Source: Agarilytica sp045430345 (GTDB taxonomy: Bacteria > Pseudomonadota > Gammaproteobacteria > Pseudomonadales > Cellvibrionaceae). Taken from it: DNA of 64,000 bases. Of this stretch, positions 9,197 to 18,382 are shown in pieces. How positions within the stretch are numbered: the first letter of the stretch is position 1; every line of letters begins with the position of its first letter. The stretch covers positions 95,092-159,091 of the forward strand of contig JAILXT010000008.1 of NCBI GenBank assembly GCA_045430345.1, read 5' to 3'. The position numbers and the translations under genes were made by a program. The notes under the pieces are model-generated. The model was not told the DNA's origin and ran no database searches. It saw nothing but the letters and a program-made list of their open reading frames with translations.

Positions 9197-9550
9197 CTAG
9201 TGCATTCCCAATGAACCTTCGCTAAAAGTTTTATTCGCAAGAATGTGCAGGTGTAAATGAAAGACAGTTTGGCCTGCGGCTTCACCATTGTTAACCACAA
9301 CACGAAACGCATCCGACACACCAAGTTGCTCAGCAATTGTGCTCACTGAAAGCATGAGGTGGCCAAGTAACGCTTTATCGTCTTCAGTGGCATCCACCAG
9401 ACGAGGAATGGGCTTTTTAGGGATCACCAAGACGTGAGTAGGGGCCTGAGGATTAATATCTTTAATACAAATACAGAGATCATCTTGATACAGAATGTCG
9501 GCGGGAATGTCGCCACTAATAATTTTGCCGAATATGGTCTCTTCAGACAT
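9197..9550 (-). CDS. hinT: Histidine triad (HIT) family nucleotide hydrolase, HinT-like
   Basis: 117 residues. The triad FHLHLHIL lies near residue 97, with FGKIISGDIPADILYQDD at the N terminus and THVLVIPKKPI in the middle, as in HinT. Family members hydrolyse purine nucleoside phosphoramidates and adenylates from lysyl-tRNA synthetase reactions. The C-terminal tail is short. It lies 28 bases downstream of the Trm112-like gene and 51 bases before alaS, so it may be cotranscribed with both. The symbol is by family; a specific substrate cannot be inferred. Confidence 0.9.
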   Translation of the reverse strand: MSEETIFGKIISGDIPADILYQDDLCICIKDINPQAPTHVLVIPKKPIPRLVDATEDDKALLGHLMLSVSTIAEQLGVSDAFRVVVNNGEAAGQTVFHLHLHILANKTFSEGSLGMH

Positions 9551-9578
9551 GTTTTACGCCTAGGTAATGTAAATAAGA

Positions 9579-9776
9579 TTAACGTGCGCTATACGCTTCT
9601 TTTTCTTCCAAAGAGAGCGTTCGCGCTTCGGATTCAAGCATAACGGGAATATCGTCACGGATGGGATATGCTAAGCCGCTAGCGGCACATACAAGCTCCC
9701 CTTTCTCTTCATCATATATAAGGGGTGCTTTACTCACTGGGCAAACGAGCATACTAAGTAACTTTTTATCGATCAT
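9579..9776 (-). CDS. Trm112/YcaR-family small protein
   Basis: 65 residues beginning MIDKKLLSMLVCPVSKAPL and containing GLAYPIRDDIPVMLESEART, the family signature. In E. coli YcaR and pseudomonad members this fold resembles a zinc ribbon; here only two cysteines remain (CPVS and LVCAAS), so full zinc coordination is unlikely. Family members bind and activate methyltransferases in eukaryotes and archaea; the bacterial role is poorly known. It is usually beside kdsB or lpxK; here it precedes hinT-alaS, an unusual setting. Confidence 0.9.
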   Translation of the reverse strand: MIDKKLLSMLVCPVSKAPLIYDEEKGELVCAASGLAYPIRDDIPVMLESEARTLSLEEKEAYSAR

Positions 9777-9912
9777 GGTATTAGGCTTGTATTCACTTGA
9801 AAAACGGGGATTTTACACCCCTAGCGCGGCCAATGTCTCTACTAGCGCTAAGTTGTTGCCGTTTTGAACAATACTCTGGCCATTTCTTTGACCAACGCAT
9901 GATAAATGAACG

Positions 9913-10734
9913 TTATTTCGGCTTTTGTTGCGGTGGCAACAGCAATTCTGGGTCGAGGCGCTGATCAAACCAGTTAATGCGCCAATCCAAATGCGGGCCC
10001 GTCACTCTCCCCGTCGCACCAATCTCAGCAATAAGCTGGCCACGCGCTACGTAGTCCCCTTCGCCCACCAAGATTTTACTTAAATGAATAAATGTTGAAG
10101 ATACGCCATACCCATGATCAACGATCAGTGTGCCGCCGGAATAATACATATCGTTATCCCTTAGCGACACTCGCCCTGCTGCGGGCGCAACAACCTTTGT
10201 GCCGACAGGCCCAGCGATATCCAGCCCATAATGAGGACGCTTCGGCACGCCATTAAACACTCGCTGACTACCATACACGCCTGTAACAGGACCTTCCGCC
10301 GGCCAATCGAAACCTAACGCATATTCGAGGCTTTCAGTCGTTTGCTGGCGCGCTTTCCATATCTTCGCAGCTTCACGCTTGATTCGCTGACTGACTTCAG
10401 GAGGTGGCGCTACATATTTCTGTTCTACACCTTCAATTTTTTGCGTAGCATAGTGCCGCTGCTCAACCTCATACTGATAACGCTGTTTTTTCCCTTCAGG
10501 GCTCTCAATAGTTAATTCAATTTGCTTTGCCGTATCCCGACCAAGACCAAAAACGAAATGGCCTTTGTTTGTTACTTTAACTTCTCGTTTAAATACAAAA
10601 ACTTTGTTAGCAGGGTCCGTTTTTCCTTTAAGTAAACCGCCTTGAACCCACTTGCCCGATATAATCGGTTCCGCATTCACAACCTGACCAAGTAAGATAT
10701 TCACGGAAAGAATCAAACATAATATGTTGCGCAT
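9913..10734 (-). CDS. Exported M23 (LytM) family peptidase
   Basis: 273 residues from ATG 10734 (MRNILCLILSVNILLGQVV...), chosen because it gives a signal peptide ending near VNA-EP. An upstream in-frame start would add 53 unlikely residues. The LytM domain is at about 150-260: PHYGLDIAGPVGT provides the HxxxD pair, FIHLSK another histidine, and TGPHLDWRINW stands where HxH is usual, so the last ligand is Asp-like. The enzyme should act in the periplasm on peptidoglycan cross-links or regulate amidases. It lies downstream of the adhesin gene behind a terminator. Confidence 0.85.
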   Translation of the reverse strand: MRNILCLILSVNILLGQVVNAEPIISGKWVQGGLLKGKTDPANKVFVFKREVKVTNKGHFVFGLGRDTAKQIELTIESPEGKKQRYQYEVEQRHYATQKIEGVEQKYVAPPPEVSQRIKREAAKIWKARQQTTESLEYALGFDWPAEGPVTGVYGSQRVFNGVPKRPHYGLDIAGPVGTKVVAPAAGRVSLRDNDMYYSGGTLIVDHGYGVSSTFIHLSKILVGEGDYVARGQLIAEIGATGRVTGPHLDWRINWFDQRLDPELLLPPQQKPK

Positions 10735-10893
10735 TCGATAGGTCTCTTGGCGTTTTTTATATATGCGTTTTATATGTGCGCTTTTAGTATCACAAGAGGG
10801 CGGAGTTAGACCGAACCTCGCGCAAACCGAGCTCGCATTATAGCTCAGACAAATGCTTCGATAAAAAATTCTAAAATAAAATATTAAGAACAT

Positions 10894-10925
10894 AAAAAAG
10901 CTAACGAAACATTTCGTTAGCTTTT
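10894..10925. terminator. Terminator of the adhesin gene, possibly bidirectional
   Basis: AAAAGCTAACGAAA and TTTCGTTAGCTTTT form a 14-bp stem around a 2-base centre, flanked by A and T runs. It lies 30 bases after the adhesin stop, so it ends the tolC-adhesin transcript before the M23 peptidase gene. Confidence 0.88.
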
Positions 10926-10953
10926 GAGTGATTAAGATAGAGGAAAAAAACGA

Positions 10954-13900
10954 CTAGTCAGTAATAAGATTTCCACCATCCAATAAGTTTTGAATAATTA
11001 CCTGATCTGCACCGAGAAGCGTTAAATCCACACCCTCCAACACAATACTCATATCCGTAGCGACGCCATCACCATCTACATCCACACTTATGGTTGTATC
11101 GGTACCATCACTCGAAAAAGAGAGATAACTATCCAGATCAATCGCATCGTTGCTCTCACCTTGAAGGAGATCAGAAATATCCAATACGTCGCCCAATGAA
11201 GCGTCAAAATCAGTTATTACGTCATCGTCTCCAACATCTGTACTGCTCCAGACGAAAGTATCAGAACCAGTATCACCAGTTAGGGTATCGGTGCCACTTC
11301 CTCCAAATAGAATATCCTCGCCTGCACCGCCAATAAGGGTATCGTCACCTTGAGCACCGAAAAGAAGGTCATTCCCATCGCCGCCATCTAAGGTATCATC
11401 TCCTACACCGCCATCGATAATATCGCTACCCGCCAGGCCCGACACTTGATCGTCACCCGCGTCGGCTACCATCAGATCGTCCCCTGAGGTACCGGTTGAG
11501 ATGTCATCGGACACTGTGCCAAATAAGGTATCATCAGTATCGACGAGATCGGGGTCGATTCCATCAGAAAACCCAGCAAGATCATCAACGGAGACCAATA
11601 TTGTGTCTGTCGAAACCGCCTGATCAGCGTTACTACTTTCTTCACTCGTTGCTGTAACAGTTAAACTAAAGTCACCTACGAATCCGGCAGGAGGTCTTAT
11701 TTGGATGTTTGCTAGATCCCACCCTTCAGTATGTACGTCAATAGAATCCGACCCAGCCGCAGCCAGATACTCATTTACCCCGTCGGTCAAAATAGCCCCT
11801 ACGGGAATACTACTAACGACAACACTCACAATACTTTCAGAACCGTCAGTATCGTCTACCGCAGCAACAATATTTGGCAACTCTATATAAGTGCCCTCTC
11901 CACCACGGCTTATCTGAACAGGGTAATAACCTCCATCGATATTATCTGCACCAGGTACAAAGCTTCCTATTTGTCCGCCAACACTCACCAAATCTTCCAG
12001 GCTTGAATAAATATTAAAGTTGGCAGCATTAAGCGCTTGAGGGTCACCACCATCAACAACCATATTCAACGAAAATTGCCCAATACCGTTTATGTTATTC
12101 ACATAAACTTCGATACTGTAAAAACCATCCTCAGGCGCTGTAAAAGATTCTTGCGTAATAGGCACAACAGGGTTTAAAACATTCGGACCAAAATTACCCC
12201 AAGAATCGCCCGTGGTGCTGATAATTGTCTCACCACCTAACTCTACTCTCATTGAATCATCGCGATAGCCCTGGAATTCATATGTGCTGCCCGCTTCCAG
12301 AAATATTAGGCCTGTAACCGCATAGGAATCGCGTGTACCAATCTGAATCGTTGAACCGTTACTTGGAATAACATTAGTATTCGTTACTTCTTCCGGAGTT
12401 CCTAAACCATCAATGATTCTTTGCGATGATGTAGCCGTAGCTAAATCGATAACACCTTCCTGTAGGGCCGCATTGTTATCAACGTTATTTAAATTATCAA
12501 AGAAGCTTAGAAGGAGGCCTGTAGAAACAGGCAAAGCAACCTCTTGTTCGCCATCAGTTTCTGTGGCTTCATCAAGCACCAAAGAGGGCGAGTCAGCAGA
12601 TGCAGTAACAACCAACGATGCGGTATTTTGAACAGGCAAAGCTGGGTCTCCATCGTTTACCCAGAATGAAAAGGTAGCAGTACCACTCCAATCGTCTGCC
12701 GGTTCAAATGTCCACGTTCCGTCACCGTTATTTACAAAATCACCCTCTCCAGAAGTGAGCTGTAGCTCATCCGCGATTAAGGTATCGTTCTCAGGGTCGG
12801 TTGCGCCAACCAATAGATCCTCTTGATCAATTAGAAGAACACCACTGTCTTCAGCGACTGGGGTTAGGGTTACAGGTACTACTTGCGGGGCATCGTTAAC
12901 CCCGTTGATGGTGATGTCGATCACTTGACTGGTCACGCCGTCGGCATTCAAGACCGTGAAGCTGTCGGTCAGGCTCGCACCCGCCGCCAGGCCTTGGATC
13001 GCCGCTTGGCTGTTGTCCGCCGCGTAATTCCAGTTGCCGTTCACATCAATATCCAGGGTGCCGTAGGTGCCGGTCTGACTGTCCGCGGTAAAGGCGTCTT
13101 CGCCCGCATCGCCGCCGCTCGCACTTAAGCTGCCACTGTCGGTCAGGGTCGCCGCATCGTCTTCGGTCACGTCGCCGGCAATGTCACCACTGATCACGGG
13201 CACATCATCGGTGCCGTTGATGGTGATGTCGATCACTTGACTGGTCACGCCGTCGGCATTCAAGACCGTGAAGCTGTCGGTCAGGCTCGCACCCGCCGCC
13301 AGGCCTTGGATCGCCGCTTGGCTGTTGTCCGCCGCATAATTCCAGTTGCCGTTCACATCAATATCCAGGGTGCCGTAGGTGCCGGTCTGACTGTCCGCGG
13401 TAAAGGCGTCTTCGCCCGCATCGCCCCCGGTCGCCGTGAGGCTGCCACTGTCGGTCAGGGTCGCGGCATCATCTTCGGTCACTGCGCCGGTGATATCCCC
13501 ACTGATCACGGGCACGTCGTCGGTGCCGTTAATGGTGATGTCGATCACTTGACTGGTCACGCCGTCGGCATTCAAGACCGTGAAGCTGTCCGTCAGGCTC
13601 ACGCCCGCCGCCAAGGCTTGGATCGCCGGCTGATTGTTCGCCGCCGCGTAATCCCAGTTGCCGTTCGCGTCGATATTCAAGGTGCCGTAGGTGCCGGTCT
13701 GGCTGTCCGCGGTAAAGGCGTCTTCGCCCGCATCGCCCCCGGTCGCCGTGAGGCTGCCACTGTCGGTCAGGGTCGCGGCATCATCTTCGGTCACCGCGCC
13801 GGTGATATCCCCACTGATCACGGGCACGTCGTCCACAGCTGAAACACTTAAATCTGCCGTATTAGCTACACTAACTGTGCCGTCGCTGACATCAAAGCTG

Positions 13901-15231
13901 AAGTTCACCGGACCGTTGTAGTTGGCCGCCGGGGTGTAGACCCAGCCGTCGGTGGCGTTGCCACTGAGACTGCCTTCATCCACTTGCAGGTTTTCAATAC
14001 TGAGGCTGTCGCCTTCAACATCCGTCGCGCCCGCCAGTAAGTCGGCTTCGCTGATCGCTAGGGTGTTGTCTTCCACGATGTCCGTCAGCGTAATCGCACT
14101 GACAGCCGGGACATCGTTTACCGATGCGACAAACAAACTTCCTGTGTTTTCTACCGTGCCGCCCTCTCCATCACCAATAACATATGTAAATTCAGCATCG
14201 CCAAACCAATCATTACCTGGGATATAAGAAAAGGTTCCGTCACCATTATCAACTACGTCACCTTCCCCAGAAGTTAACGATACGCTCTCGACAGAAAGAA
14301 CATCAAAAAGATCTATATCGTTAGCGCCAACCAATAATGTTTCAGAGGCGATATCGATGCCGCTATCCTCATCGATGGAACCCAAGTCAATTGACTCACC
14401 AATAAAGGGCGCGTCATTAACGTTGTTAACACGGAATATTAGTTCTGTGGTGACAGAATTGTTCTCCGCACCAGAATTATCTGTGGCTGTTACAGCCAAT
14501 ACATATTCCCCAAGCTGGGTAAAAGCTGCATCATTCGTCGCTGCGCCAGTAATAGTCCCAGTTTCGCTATTAAAGACCAGCCCATCAGGTAGAGCATCGA
14601 TTGTAAAACTGAGAGTTTGACCTATGTCGTCATCAAAAAAACTTTCGGATAAATCAAATTCAACTACAGCATCTTCATTGACAACGATATCAGCCAAACC
14701 TGTGGTGTAAGGCTGGGTGTTATAAAAATCAGGATTATCGATAAAGGTTACTGAGTTCACCGAACTCAGACCAGATGTTTCGAAACCACTTACAGGAGTA
14801 ACCGAATCTGCGGTCAGCTCAATTCGAGCGCCTGAAAGCGCCGAAGAACTCGAACCTCCCGGTGCAGCGTCTCCTCCGGCGGCTGTTGCAGGGAGCAACT
14901 CCTCGATGGATTCTCCACTCTCAACCGCTTGCGCGAGAAGTTCAAAATTTACATCCTCACCGACGCTCCCTTCAATTAAATCATCAAGACTATCCAATAG
15001 TTTTTGAGTGATAGTAAGTGTTTCGTCATGGCCTAAACTTATGGGCTTGTAGCCTTCCAAATTTAAGACAACAATACTGCTACCAATTGTTTTTACAGCA
15101 CTTCCCATATGCAGTTCATGACCGGGCTTACCAGCTATCTGCTCACCGTTAGGCCCCACTAGGACTACCTCACCCTGTATTCCGGCGATTTTTCCTAGCG
15201 TTTTGACCGTGTTTGATGCATCTTCTGACAT
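10954..15231 (-). CDS. LapA-type RTX adhesin with retention module
   Basis: 1425 residues. An N-terminal retention module (about 8-115, GKIAGIQGEVVLVGPNGEQ) ends in TAAG at 116-119, the motif cut by LapG-type periplasmic proteases. Cadherin-like and Ig-like modules with NDAP and SGEGDVVDNGDGTF motifs fill about 180-470. Three near-identical 104-residue VCBS repeats cover about 464-776. A PA14-like module is at about 960-1060 (YEFQGYRDDSMRVE). RTX repeats (GGDGNDLLFG type) at about 1265-1320 bind calcium, and the C terminus carries the type I secretion signal. It is expected to be held in the TolC-type pore and mediate attachment until cleavage. It follows the tolC-like gene by 25 bases. It is short for the family (LapA about 5000). 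Confidence 0.92.
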   Translation of the reverse strand: MSEDASNTVKTLGKIAGIQGEVVLVGPNGEQIAGKPGHELHMGSAVKTIGSSIVVLNLEGYKPISLGHDETLTITQKLLDSLDDLIEGSVGEDVNFELLAQAVESGESIEELLPATAAGGDAAPGGSSSSALSGARIELTADSVTPVSGFETSGLSSVNSVTFIDNPDFYNTQPYTTGLADIVVNEDAVVEFDLSESFFDDDIGQTLSFTIDALPDGLVFNSETGTITGAATNDAAFTQLGEYVLAVTATDNSGAENNSVTTELIFRVNNVNDAPFIGESIDLGSIDEDSGIDIASETLLVGANDIDLFDVLSVESVSLTSGEGDVVDNGDGTFSYIPGNDWFGDAEFTYVIGDGEGGTVENTGSLFVASVNDVPAVSAITLTDIVEDNTLAISEADLLAGATDVEGDSLSIENLQVDEGSLSGNATDGWVYTPAANYNGPVNFSFDVSDGTVSVANTADLSVSAVDDVPVISGDITGAVTEDDAATLTDSGSLTATGGDAGEDAFTADSQTGTYGTLNIDANGNWDYAAANNQPAIQALAAGVSLTDSFTVLNADGVTSQVIDITINGTDDVPVISGDITGAVTEDDAATLTDSGSLTATGGDAGEDAFTADSQTGTYGTLDIDVNGNWNYAADNSQAAIQGLAAGASLTDSFTVLNADGVTSQVIDITINGTDDVPVISGDIAGDVTEDDAATLTDSGSLSASGGDAGEDAFTADSQTGTYGTLDIDVNGNWNYAADNSQAAIQGLAAGASLTDSFTVLNADGVTSQVIDITINGVNDAPQVVPVTLTPVAEDSGVLLIDQEDLLVGATDPENDTLIADELQLTSGEGDFVNNGDGTWTFEPADDWSGTATFSFWVNDGDPALPVQNTASLVVTASADSPSLVLDEATETDGEQEVALPVSTGLLLSFFDNLNNVDNNAALQEGVIDLATATSSQRIIDGLGTPEEVTNTNVIPSNGSTIQIGTRDSYAVTGLIFLEAGSTYEFQGYRDDSMRVELGGETIISTTGDSWGNFGPNVLNPVVPITQESFTAPEDGFYSIEVYVNNINGIGQFSLNMVVDGGDPQALNAANFNIYSSLEDLVSVGGQIGSFVPGADNIDGGYYPVQISRGGEGTYIELPNIVAAVDDTDGSESIVSVVVSSIPVGAILTDGVNEYLAAAGSDSIDVHTEGWDLANIQIRPPAGFVGDFSLTVTATSEESSNADQAVSTDTILVSVDDLAGFSDGIDPDLVDTDDTLFGTVSDDISTGTSGDDLMVADAGDDQVSGLAGSDIIDGGVGDDTLDGGDGNDLLFGAQGDDTLIGGAGEDILFGGSGTDTLTGDTGSDTFVWSSTDVGDDDVITDFDASLGDVLDISDLLQGESNDAIDLDSYLSFSSDGTDTTISVDVDGDGVATDMSIVLEGVDLTLLGADQVIIQNLLDGGNLITD
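12904..13839 (-). repeat. Three tandem 312-bp VCBS repeats inside the adhesin gene
   Basis: The segment GTTGATGGTGATGTCGATC recurs at 12904, 13216 and 13528 (third copy with one change), a period of 312 bases or 104 codons. Copies are nearly identical in DNA and visibly richer in GC than the flanking modules. The high identity suggests recent duplication or gene conversion, and copy number may vary between strains. Confidence 0.95.
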
Positions 15232-15256
15232 AAGGAAACTAACCTTTACTTTTAGA

Positions 15257-16546
15257 TTACTCGTAACTAATACTTAACGCGCTGAGCAACGAGCCAGAGG
15301 CGTTAAAAATTCTATATCCAGCATATAGCTGATCATACTGCGCGTTAATATGTGCTCTTCTAGATTCAACAACTTCAGTTTCTGTATTCAATAAATCCAG
15401 CAACGTTCTACGCCCGATATTGAATTGCTTGGTATAGGCCGCTTTTGTTGCCGCAGCTGCATCAACATGCAGCAATAAAAATTTCATCTGCGCATTGAGC
15501 GCTTCATAGGCATTCCAAGATAAATTCATGCTTTCAACTACCTGCCGACGAGCGTTGTTGCGAATATCTTTTGACTGCTCTATTAATTTTGCCGTTTGCT
15601 TTCTGCGGGCTTTATCGGCGCCACCATTAAATAAATTATATTTAAGGCGCAATGCGATCACTAAGTCTTCATCTTCGCCTTCGGTACCAACATTCTCATC
15701 CCAGCGTTTTTCAGCTTCGAGTTTAAGTGTTGGCCAATAACTGCTCCCTGCTGCCTTGTGCTGCGCTCGCGCAGCTTTAAAGTCAGAAGATGCAGAATGC
15801 AACGTAGGATGATTTTCCTCTGCTCTCGCAACGGCTTCTTCCAGCGATACGGGTAGACCCGATACACTTTCCGGCTTACGCATATTTTCTAGGTTTGGGT
15901 AAAACCCTGTTACACGTAAAAAATTTGCTTGAGCATCTGCGAGATTGTTCTGAGCAACCACCATATTCGCATTTGCTAACGCTAACCGAGCCGCGATCTG
16001 ATCTAAATCCGCTTTGCTTCCCACCCCCGTTTTACTGCGTAGCGCCATCTGATCATATATATTTTGATGCTCCCATAGCGTGTTTCTCGCAAGATCCAAC
16101 AACTCGGTATGGCGCATTACGTTGAGATATACCTCGGAGGTCCTCAAGGCAATATCTTGAGCAGTTGTTTCAGCCAAGTACACAAGGCTTTCTTCTCGCG
16201 CTTTTTGACGCTGTATCTCAGCGTTCGTACCAAGCCCGTCGAAAATCAACTGCTCTGCTTGCAATGACAGCTCTTCGCGATCGAAATCAACTTCATTGTT
16301 CCCTGTCGCTGGCGCAGTTCTAGTCTCTTTGCCAATCCCTGCATTTAAGTTCAATTTAGGTAAATACCCAGCCTTTGCCTGCTTAACTTCTTGCTTCCGA
16401 GATTGCAATTCATGCTTAACGGATAACATTTCCGGATTCGTTTTTAGCGTCTGCTCTATCGTTTCGGATAGAGTAAATGCCTGCGCTGCGGTCCCCACGA
16501 CACATAACAAAAGAGCAACCGCTCCCATTAAATACTTGCTGAACAT
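15257..16546 (-). CDS. TolC-family outer-membrane channel of the adhesin exporter (LapE-like)
   Basis: 429 residues from ATG 16546, preferred over an upstream start because AAGGTGGG precedes it and a signal peptide follows (MFSKYLMGAVALLL to AQA-FT). Two OEP repeats of long amphipathic helices are visible, starting LSETIEQTLKTNPEMLSVKH and, in the second half, LEEAVARAEENHPTLHSA. NYxR-like end (INAQYDQLYAGYRIFNASG) is typical. TolC trimers form the outer-membrane duct of type I secretion and in Lap systems hold the adhesin. It is 25 bases upstream of the adhesin, so they are cotranscribed. Confidence 0.92.
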   Translation of the reverse strand: MFSKYLMGAVALLLCVVGTAAQAFTLSETIEQTLKTNPEMLSVKHELQSRKQEVKQAKAGYLPKLNLNAGIGKETRTAPATGNNEVDFDREELSLQAEQLIFDGLGTNAEIQRQKAREESLVYLAETTAQDIALRTSEVYLNVMRHTELLDLARNTLWEHQNIYDQMALRSKTGVGSKADLDQIAARLALANANMVVAQNNLADAQANFLRVTGFYPNLENMRKPESVSGLPVSLEEAVARAEENHPTLHSASSDFKAARAQHKAAGSSYWPTLKLEAEKRWDENVGTEGEDEDLVIALRLKYNLFNGGADKARRKQTAKLIEQSKDIRNNARRQVVESMNLSWNAYEALNAQMKFLLLHVDAAAATKAAYTKQFNIGRRTLLDLLNTETEVVESRRAHINAQYDQLYAGYRIFNASGSLLSALSISYE

Positions 16547-16956
16547 CCCACCCACCTTAACTTTGGTTAAAAATCGATCATGCAAAAAACGTGACAACTT
16601 TCGCACAACCAACAACTTATTTCATAAAACGCTATTCACAGCCTATTTTTATTCTATTTATGCATACCCTGTATGTTTATTATTCTCTTAGCCTATAGTG
16701 CTTCATTGGATGCGAACCGATATAAGCGATGCAATACGCCCGCTCGATACTAAACAATAGCCGACGTAAAACAATCCGACACACTGGATATCACACATAT
16801 TATGTAGAGCAAAAAGCTCTGGGAAGGCTGGCCGTTACGCATAAGGCCACATCAGAGACAAAATGACACACTCAACGTTCGCTGAATAGCCGCCATTCTA
16901 AAACATAGGGCCATCATCGAACACTGGCTAAATCAAAGTAGATTGTAAAATTGAGT
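16547..16956. promoter_or_regulatory. Control region upstream of the tolC-adhesin operon
   Basis: About 400 bases without a gene between the end of the HlyD-like gene and the tolC-like start. It must contain the operon promoter. Short inverted repeats are visible, such as AGAGC-AAAAA-GCTCT near 16806-16820 and an AT-rich stretch at 16640-16690 with GCATACCCTGTATG. No specific promoter or regulator site can be assigned. Confidence 0.4.
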
Positions 16957-16990
16957 AAAACTGCGTAGTAACTTTACTACGAAGCAGAAC
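16957..16990 (-). terminator. Terminator of the exporter lapB-lapC operon
   Basis: On the minus strand CTG-TTCGTAGTAA-AG-TTACTACG-CAG forms a stem that is followed by TTTTAC, directly after the stop of the HlyD-like gene. The stem has small internal gaps. Confidence 0.6.
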
Positions 16991-16993
16991 GCG

Positions 16994-18382
16994 TTAGCGC
17001 TCTCTTAAGGCTAACTGTTTGGTTTTGAGTATTGGTTTAAGCATGTAATCCAATATGGTTTTCTTTCCCGTTAGAACATCCACGCTTACTGTCATACCCG
17101 GAATGATCGGCAATTCTGTTCCATCCGGCCCAATGAAAACGCGACTCGTCTCTACACGCACAAGATAAAAACTCTCTTGCTGCTCATCCAGAATAGTATC
17201 AGGACTGATGTGAACCACTTTCCCATCTAAGCCCCCCATTATAGAAAAATCATACGCAGTGAATTTGATTTTCGCTTTTTGTCCGGGATGTAAATAAGCA
17301 ATATCTGAAGGTCGGATTTTCGCCTCTATCAACAAGGTTTCTTCGCTTGGTACAATCTCCGCGATATCCATCCCTGGCTGGATAACGCCGCCAATGGTAT
17401 TAACAAGCAAGCGCTTGACCGTTCCTGTAACCGGGGATTTAACAACCGTTCGCTTCACCCGATCAACCAGAGCCTCACTGGTTTCTGTCAGGCGCGATAA
17501 TTCCAAAGAGATTTCATTTAACTGCTCCCTTGCATCCCGCTGAAAAGATAGGGACACATTGAGTAATTTTTCTTGCGCCTCCTTTAAACTAGAGCGCACT
17601 CGAGGCATAGCTAATTCCGACGCTCTGAGCTCGCCTTTTAAATCGTTTAACTGCCTCTCCAAGCGCAGCAACTCAACTTCAGACACAGCCCCTTCTGAAA
17701 CCAGCGGGCGCGTCAATTTTAATTCTGCTTCCAAAAGCCCATAGCTCCGACCCAGCCGCTCTTTCTTCGCTTGCAACTCAGACAACTCCTGATTCTTTTG
17801 AGATACTTGCTGCTCAAGCACCTGAAGTTTCCCCTTCAGTTCGTCCTGCCTAGACGCGAAGAATGCCCGCTCCTGTCGGATCAGAGACGATTCCCATTTT
17901 GTGTCTTCCGGCACTCGAAATTCTTCACCCTCTGCCTCAGATCGTAAACGCAGCGATTTAATTTGCAATTGCGCTAACGTCACACCAGCTTCCCTTAACG
18001 AAGACGAAAAGCGTGTATCATCCAAACGCACAAGCGATTGCCCTCTCTCAACAATATCGCCCTCTTTAACATATCGCTCAGCTAAGATGCCGCCTTCTAA
18101 ATTTTGAATAATCTGAACCTGCTGAGACGGGATTACTTTTCCCTCTCCGCGAGTAAATTCATCTACGAAAGTAAAGCCCGCCCATAAAAAGAAGCAGATA
18201 AAAAAAACAATGATGATCCTGAGTAGCGTCACTGCACCTTTTGGCGATTGCGCCAAAACCGCCGTTTTCGCTGAAGACACATAATTTAACTCATCGCCCG
18301 TCAGCGGTGGTATTGAGTCATCGTCGTACAGTACTGCGTGACGTAACGCCTTATATGCCTGCTTGATATGTTGACTAGGCAC
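16994..18382 (-). CDS. HlyD-family membrane fusion protein of the adhesin exporter (LapC-like)
   Basis: 462 residues. A cytoplasmic N terminus is followed by one transmembrane helix (about 52-72, LLRIIIVFFICFFLWAGFTF). A biotinyl-lipoyl-like half motif (IQNLEGGILAERYVKEGDIV, about 95-115) precedes a long periplasmic coiled coil (about 150-290), and a second lipoyl half and C-terminal beta domain (VKSPVTGTVKRLLVNTIGG) follow. It links the ABC subunit with the TolC-type pore. It overlaps the end of the ABC gene by 8 bases, a coupled pair. The family fits LapC/HlyD; assignment to the nearby adhesin rests on gene context. Confidence 0.93.
   Translation of the reverse strand: MPSQHIKQAYKALRHAVLYDDDSIPPLTGDELNYVSSAKTAVLAQSPKGAVTLLRIIIVFFICFFLWAGFTFVDEFTRGEGKVIPSQQVQIIQNLEGGILAERYVKEGDIVERGQSLVRLDDTRFSSSLREAGVTLAQLQIKSLRLRSEAEGEEFRVPEDTKWESSLIRQERAFFASRQDELKGKLQVLEQQVSQKNQELSELQAKKERLGRSYGLLEAELKLTRPLVSEGAVSEVELLRLERQLNDLKGELRASELAMPRVRSSLKEAQEKLLNVSLSFQRDAREQLNEISLELSRLTETSEALVDRVKRTVVKSPVTGTVKRLLVNTIGGVIQPGMDIAEIVPSEETLLIEAKIRPSDIAYLHPGQKAKIKFTAYDFSIMGGLDGKVVHISPDTILDEQQESFYLVRVETSRVFIGPDGTELPIIPGMTVSVDVLTGKKTILDYMLKPILKTKQLALRER

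Noticed and set aside
13237..13842. 201-residue plus-strand frame through the VCBS repeats
   Set aside because: It lies antisense to a strongly supported adhesin gene and is an artefact of the GC-rich repeat being open in another frame. It has no domain and no ribosome binding site.
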